DNA of 7,330 bases, taken from assembly GCA_014323965.1 (NCBI GenBank), contig JACONB010000083.1:1-7330 (forward strand), read 5' to 3'. The translations under genes were made by a program, and so were the position numbers. The notes beneath the pieces were generated by a model. It was not told the DNA's origin and made no database searches. It saw only the letters and a program-made list of their open reading frames with translations. This DNA is from Prochloron sp. SP5CPC1. Its GTDB lineage: Bacteria > Cyanobacteriota > Cyanobacteriia > Cyanobacteriales > Prochloraceae. The first letter of the stretch is position 1, and each line of letters opens with the position of its first letter. Below, piece by piece: positions 5,927-7,330 of the stretch.

Positions 5927-6706
5927 ATGTCCATAGCAAAACTAACCCGGTCACAGCAGGTTCAATTAAATCTCCCAAAACGAGAAACCCTGCTTACCAT
6001 GTATGACTTACCCAGTGAGGAGGAATCCGGTTTGCCCGATGAATATCACCTGTTACAATCAGAATTGTGTACCGCTACATTTTTTCCTGAATTTTCCCCG
6101 GATAAAATTTTTGTAGCCAGCGATTTAAATCTGTACTACGATAGCAATCATACCCAATGGTACAAACGTCCCGATTGGTTTGCAGTGGTAGGGGTAGATA
6201 GACTCTATGAAAGACGCTCACTCCGTTTAAGCTATGTTATCTGGCAAGAAAAAGTAGCCCCGTGTGTGGTGATAGAATTTCTGTCCCCCAGTACGAGAAA
6301 TGAAGACTTAGGAAGGAGCAAACCGAAAGGGAAACAACCGACAAAATGGGAAGTTTATGAGCAAATATTGCGCATTCCTTATTATATCGTCTTTGACGGG
6401 ATAACCAAGGAAATACGTCCCTTTCATTTAACTAAAAACGGTTACCAGCCCCTGGAAATAAACGCTTCTAAAGTGTGGTTACCCACTCTGAACATAGGTT
6501 TGGGACTGTGGTGGGGAGAATATCGGGGTTGTGAACGACAGTGGTTACGGTGGTATGATGTCCAAGGAAATTGGCTGACAACTGAGACGGAAAGGGAACG
6601 AATGGCTAAAGAATTGGCTCAACATGAAAAAGCATTAGCAGAACAACGAGTACAGCAGTTGTTAGAGCGTTTGACGGACGCGGGAATTGACCCTGATTTC
6701 CGTTAA
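5927..6706 (+). CDS. Uma2-family (DUF820) putative endonuclease
   Basis: This 259-residue protein matches the Uma2/DUF820 family, which has a PD-(D/E)XK nuclease fold and is found in many copies in cyanobacterial genomes. Visible core positions are Asp83 in KRPDWFAVVG, Glu117 in VVIEFLSPSTRNED, a lysine-rich stretch 132-140 (candidate catalytic Lys140), then YEQILRIPYYIVFD (144-157). The catalytic triad is therefore plausible but not proven. A charged C-terminal helix (about 218-250, TERERMAKELAQHEKALAEQ) is likely a coiled coil and is common in this family, as is the ending RLTDAGIDPDFR. The biological role of the family is not settled; nuclease activity is inferred from fold. The gene has its own promoter and ribosome binding site and is followed by a hairpin, so it is probably a single transcription unit. 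Confidence 0.92.
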   Translation: MSIAKLTRSQQVQLNLPKRETLLTMYDLPSEEESGLPDEYHLLQSELCTATFFPEFSPDKIFVASDLNLYYDSNHTQWYKRPDWFAVVGVDRLYERRSLRLSYVIWQEKVAPCVVIEFLSPSTRNEDLGRSKPKGKQPTKWEVYEQILRIPYYIVFDGITKEIRPFHLTKNGYQPLEINASKVWLPTLNIGLGLWWGEYRGCERQWLRWYDVQGNWLTTETERERMAKELAQHEKALAEQRVQQLLERLTDAGIDPDFR

Positions 6707-6710
6707 GAGA

Positions 6711-6747
6711 GCAAGACCAACATTTGGACGATGGTCTTTGCTTCTTT
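6711..6747 (+). terminator. hairpin terminator after the Uma2 gene
   Basis: GCAAGACCA (6711-6719) pairs with TGGTCTTTGC (6732-6741) with one bulged T, around a 12-nt loop, followed by TTCTTT. It begins 4 nt after the stop codon. On the minus strand the same stem is followed by TCTCTT, so it may serve the decayed gene from the other side too. Confidence 0.5.
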
Positions 6748-7109
6748 AACTAAAGAGGATACCCCACACTAACTCATTGCTGTAACCGTAGCACAAACTA
6801 TAAAACCCTGTTATTCCTAAGATAGATAATATGTAAGTAGATATATCACGGTTGAAAGCCAAGGTAGCACCGACAATATTCAAAGATAGACTGAATAACG
6901 AGTAACAGATGAGCAAAATCAATCTATAAGCCGTTATCTATCTCATCCATAGTGGTAGAACAAATCCCAGTTCCTTCTAAAATCCCACCTATCGGGGCTA
7001 CGAGAGTGAATGAAATACCTATAGCCATACCCACAACCATATTACTAGTAATCCAAAAGAAACCAAAATAGACAGGAAGAGGAAAAACTAAACATTGTAA
7101 AATCTGTGA
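6746..7109 (-). pseudogene. decayed membrane-protein gene, two frames
   Basis: No intact gene is present, but two adjoining minus-strand frames read as hydrophobic protein. The upstream piece (7109-6924) gives PLPVYFGFFWITSNMVVGMA, then ISFTLVAPIGGILEG and TTMDEIDNGL before a TAG. The downstream piece (6937-6746) gives AYRLILLICYSLFSLSLNIV, then GATLAFNRDISTYILSILGI and NELVWGILFS before TAA. They join naturally as MDEIDN-AYRLILL if one base near 6926-6935 is extra, so this looks like one gene with a +1 frameshift. There is no good start: a TAG (7112-7110) precedes the first piece, so the 5' part is also lost or altered. I do not recognise the family. About four membrane segments can be counted. 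Confidence 0.6.
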
Positions 7110-7146
7110 CTAGGCGATCGCTAACGCTATAACAGGGAACGGGGGC

Positions 7147-7167
7147 GGCAGCGTCATCGATGGTGCC
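7147..7167. repeat. imperfect palindrome in spacer
   Basis: GGCA (7147-7150) pairs with TGCC (7164-7167). After a G/G mismatch, CGTC (7152-7155) pairs with GATG (7159-7162), including a G-T wobble, around ATC. A GC-rich stem with one mismatch is the same design as the repeat inside the P450 gene, although the sequence differs. No T-run follows on either strand, so a terminator is unlikely. Confidence 0.4.
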
Positions 7168-7173
7168 CTACAA

Positions 7174-7197
7174 ACTCTGCGACTCTGCGACTCTGCG
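7174..7197. repeat. tandem repeat, 3 x ACTCTGCG
   Basis: Three perfect head-to-tail copies of ACTCTGCG start at 7174, 7182 and 7190. They lie in the spacer 11 bp beyond the hydrolase stop codon. Short tandem repeats of 7-8 bp are known in filamentous cyanobacteria. Confidence 0.9.
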
Positions 7198-7208
7198 TGA
7201 AACTTTCA

Positions 7209-7330
7209 TCATCCTTCAATTAACTGAACAAACTCCCGTAAAACCTGATCAAGACGCTCCCCAGCCACCCTGACAAAATCATTATGACCTGCTTCATCTA
7301 CCCAGAGAGATAGTTTAGGTGAAGGTGCAG
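7209..7330 (-). CDS. alpha/beta hydrolase, C-terminal end (partial)
   Basis: Only the last 39 residues lie in the window; the gene runs in from beyond position 7330. They read APSPKLSLWVDEAGHNDFVR, then VAGERLDQVLREFVQLIEG and TGA (7211-7209). The stretch LWV-x(2)-AGHND followed by an amphipathic final helix is the usual end of serine hydrolases with the alpha/beta fold. The His of AGHND (residue 15 of the visible part) would be the catalytic histidine. The nucleophile and acid lie outside the window, so the substrate class cannot be judged. It reads clean to its stop and looks like a live gene, unlike the remnant next to it. Confidence 0.75.
   Translation of the reverse strand, partial: APSPKLSLWVDEAGHNDFVRVAGERLDQVLREFVQLIEG

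Larger units (their letters stand above)
6707..7208. other. gene-poor stretch with remnants and repeats
   Basis: About 500 bp lie between the Uma2 stop and the hydrolase stop with no intact gene. In order they hold the Uma2 terminator, the decayed membrane gene, a HIP1 octamer (7114-7121), an imperfect palindrome (7147-7167) and an 8-bp tandem repeat (7174-7197). Confidence 0.75.

Noticed and set aside
7174..7197. CRISPR-like array
   Set aside because: The units are contiguous 8-mers without spacers, and no cas gene is nearby.

Overview
The window looks like cyanobacterial chromosome. At least four copies of the octamer GCGATCGC (HIP1) occur in 7.3 kb, where chance predicts about 0.1, and short palindromic repeats lie inside genes as well as between them. 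The gene content also fits: a Nif11-type peptide, a Uma2 (DUF820) protein, a PqqD-like and B2 pair, and an antiporter with a USP-like tail. I cannot name the genus.

Left part (53-4296). A plus-strand cytochrome P450 (53-1309) runs tail-to-tail into a minus-strand group that reads, in transcription order: ABC exporter (4296-2467), PqqD/B1-like RiPP recognition protein (2287-2000), B2-type cysteine peptidase (2028-1516) and a small Nif11-family peptide (1507-1289). The B1 and B2 genes overlap by 29 nt, the peptide starts 8 nt after the B2 stop, and its last 21 nt overlap the end of the P450 gene. The set reads as a compact peptide maturation and export locus: B1 binds a leader, B2 cuts it, and the ABC protein exports the product. 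No cyclase (lasso C protein, lanthipeptide synthetase or radical SAM enzyme) is visible, and the Nif11 peptide is the only precursor candidate. It has no GG motif and almost no core. Two palindromic short repeats have expanded coding sequence in frame here, one in the P450 and one in B2.

Middle part (4337-5885). A CPA2/NHA-type cation:proton antiporter with a C-terminal USP-like domain is broken by a frameshift near 4829-4835 and an in-frame TGA at 5136-5138, so it is called a pseudogene. A good sigma70-type promoter (TTGTAA, 17-nt spacer, TATAAT) sits in its last codons and would drive the next gene.

Right part (5927-7330). An intact Uma2-family protein is followed by a likely hairpin terminator. 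After it come a decayed minus-strand membrane-protein remnant in two frames, a repeat-rich spacer with a HIP1 site, an imperfect palindrome and three copies of an 8-bp tandem unit, and then the 3' end of a minus-strand alpha/beta hydrolase that runs off the window. Two decayed genes, several repeats and a Uma2 copy suggest a rearranging accessory region.
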